Assembly: GCF_000350225.1 (NCBI RefSeq)
Contig: NW_005178701.1
Location: 62,001 to 126,000, forward strand
DNA: 64,000 bases
Direction of reading: 5' to 3'
Source: Chondrus crispus
Taxonomy: Eukaryota; Rhodophyta; Florideophyceae; Gigartinales; Gigartinaceae
The stretch's first letter is position 1; each line of letters starts with the position of its first letter. The translations under genes were made by a program, and so were the position numbers. The notes under the pieces were generated by a model that saw nothing but the letters and a program-made list of their open reading frames with translations, was not told where the DNA came from and ran no database searches. Of the stretch, positions 63,224 to 64,000 are shown in pieces.

Positions 63224-63361
63224 TGTGATGCCAAGACCTGGTCCGATGCCTCCGACCACGGATAGTGGCGGAGGCGACGGCGCCTTTATTTCCTACTGAG
63301 TAAATAATGCCTTATTGGCATTGTCCTATCTGTAGCTGTGTCTTATGTGGATGGAACCACA
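63224..63361 (-). repeat. 5' LTR of copia-B
   Basis: 138 bp, minus-strand TGTGGTTCCATCCAC ... GGCATCACA. Directly after it the minus strand reads TTTATGGGCACCAC, the putative primer-binding region shared with copia-A and copia-C. TSD TGAAG follows on the plus strand. Confidence 0.9.
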
Positions 63362-63443
63362 TGAAGGACAGAAAGCATTTCAAATTTTTTGGAATTCGGC
63401 CGGCCGCACGAAGTATTCACACAATTGAAGTTAAGTATGTCTC

Positions 63444-63580
63444 TGTGGTTTCATCCAGATAAGACGAAGTACAGATAGGACTATTCCAATAAGGCGCTAT
63501 CTACTCAGTAGGAAATAAAGGCGCCGTCGCCTCCGCTACGATCCGTGGTCGGAGGCATCGGACCAGTTCATGGCATCACA
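63444..63580 (+). repeat. 5' LTR of copia-C
   Basis: 137 bp; contains AATAAAG and the conserved CCTCCG ... CGGAGG stem-loop region near its 3' end. Confidence 0.88.
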
Positions 63581-63693
63581 CGTTATGGGCACCACACACT
63601 ACCACTGACTACCGAGCCGCAGCACAAGATCCCCAATCCCAACTGCGACAAACGCGCAAGACCAACACTACCCCGTGCACCACACCAGCCATC

Positions 63694-63951
63694 ATCATGA
63701 CAGGAAACCCACCCCTCACCATCAACAAGTTTCTCAACCAAGTGCAGCAAGTCCAAATAATGCACACGCAGATGCACACTGAACAAAGAGCACCAGCACC
63801 ACGCAAACGCACAACCAGAATGCAACACAGGAGCACAGCGAGCGACAAACCTCAATACACAAGACCTGCAGCATACAGAGGTCCATGGTGCACGTTCCAC
63901 AGAAGCAGCACCCACGAAACAGAAAATTGCTACGCGCGTAGGTACAAATAG
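63694..63951 (+). pseudogene. Copia-C gag, C-terminal part
   Basis: Open frame from ATG near 63,697 (MTGNPPLTINKFLNQVQQVQ) through RKRTTRMQHRSTASDKPQ to a His/Cys stretch WCTFHRSSTHETENCYARR, a zinc-knuckle-like end (C-x3-H-x5-H-x4-C, not canonical). It shows the uninterrupted form of the gag that is split in copia-B. Confidence 0.8.
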
Positions 63952-64000
63952 AAACGATCCCACGCACTAGCGTAAGCAGCACACAACAACGGCGACACAC

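Larger units (their letters stand above)
57032..63361 (-). mobile_element. Copia-B: full-length short-LTR copia with two LTR-type insertions
   Basis: 6,330 bp on the minus strand. LTRs at 63,224-63,361 (5') and 57,032-57,166 (3'), target duplication TGAAG at 57,027-57,031 and 63,362-63,366. Interior in order: gag, protease, integrase, RT, RNase H (Ty1/copia order), all with frameshifts. Two later insertions, 61,363-62,401 in gag and 57,830-58,597 at the RT/RNase H border, each have their own five-base duplication. Without them the element is about 4.5 kb. Confidence 0.92.
63444..64000 (+). mobile_element. Copia-C: 5' part of a deleted short-LTR copia element (runs off the window)
   Basis: LTR at 63,444-63,580 (137 bp, TGTGGTTTCATCC ... 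GGCATCACA), then CGTTATGGGCACCAC and a leader identical in layout to copia-B. At about 63,680 the leader jumps directly to the middle of gag (AIIMTGNPPLTIN...), deleting about 500 bp including the normal gag start. The element continues past the window end. It lies 82 bp from copia-B in divergent orientation. Confidence 0.88.

Noticed and set aside
1..64000. tRNA, rRNA genes or CRISPR arrays
   Set aside because: None seen on reading both strands by eye; short direct repeats found here are tandem duplications or transposon modules without spacer structure.

Overview
The window is nuclear DNA from a eukaryote with a compact, nearly intron-free gene style and a heavy load of transposons. The genes I can name are all eukaryotic: a SUZ12/VEFS-box protein, 40S ribosomal protein S27, a mitochondrial ribosomal protein of the S23 family, and SNF5/SMARCB1. 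The one spliced gene has GT-AG borders. Short intron-poor genes in a small island surrounded by LTR elements and DNA transposons fit a florideophyte red alga such as Chondrus. That assignment is inference from genome style and was not checked by any search.

Layout. 1-5,336: a lightly broken Ty1/copia element on the minus strand with LTRs that look identical. 5,337-9,685: no gene I recognise, a 100-N gap and a scrap of copia gag. 9,686-10,804: a secreted coiled-coil, cysteine-rich protein. 11,410-26,436: a pogo/Tc1-like DNA transposon (25-bp TIRs, TA duplication) split inside its transposase by a 12.8-kb chromovirus (Ty3/gypsy, 590-bp LTRs, ATATT duplication). The chromovirus carries gag, an intact 1390-aa pol with a C-terminal chromodomain, four diverged ~540-bp repeats with hairpins, and a large antisense ORF. 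26,795-30,090: a piggyBac-like transposon cut by a solo LTR. About 30,300-36,850: a decayed element with a very large ORF that joins a DDE-like region to a PD-(D/E)XK nuclease and a zinc ribbon; it is cut by two solo LTRs and two palindromes. 37,347-40,874: a PIF/Harbinger element with its transposase and Myb-like genes.

41.3-51.0 kb is the host gene island: RPS27 (6-nt first coding exon), two small uncharacterised proteins, SUZ12, a WD40 protein, mS23 and SNF5. Two of these genes belong to opposing chromatin systems (PRC2 and SWI/SNF). 51.0-55.8 kb has no gene I can support. 55,840-64,000 holds three copies of one short-LTR copia family (A plus, B minus, C plus). A and C are internally deleted; B is full length but carries two further LTR-type insertions.

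The story of the window is layered insertion: elements inside elements, with target duplications still readable at most joints. The least explained items are the DDE-like plus PD-(D/E)XK element, the antisense ORF and repeat array of the chromovirus, and several loop-free palindromes, some of which arose inside coding sequence.
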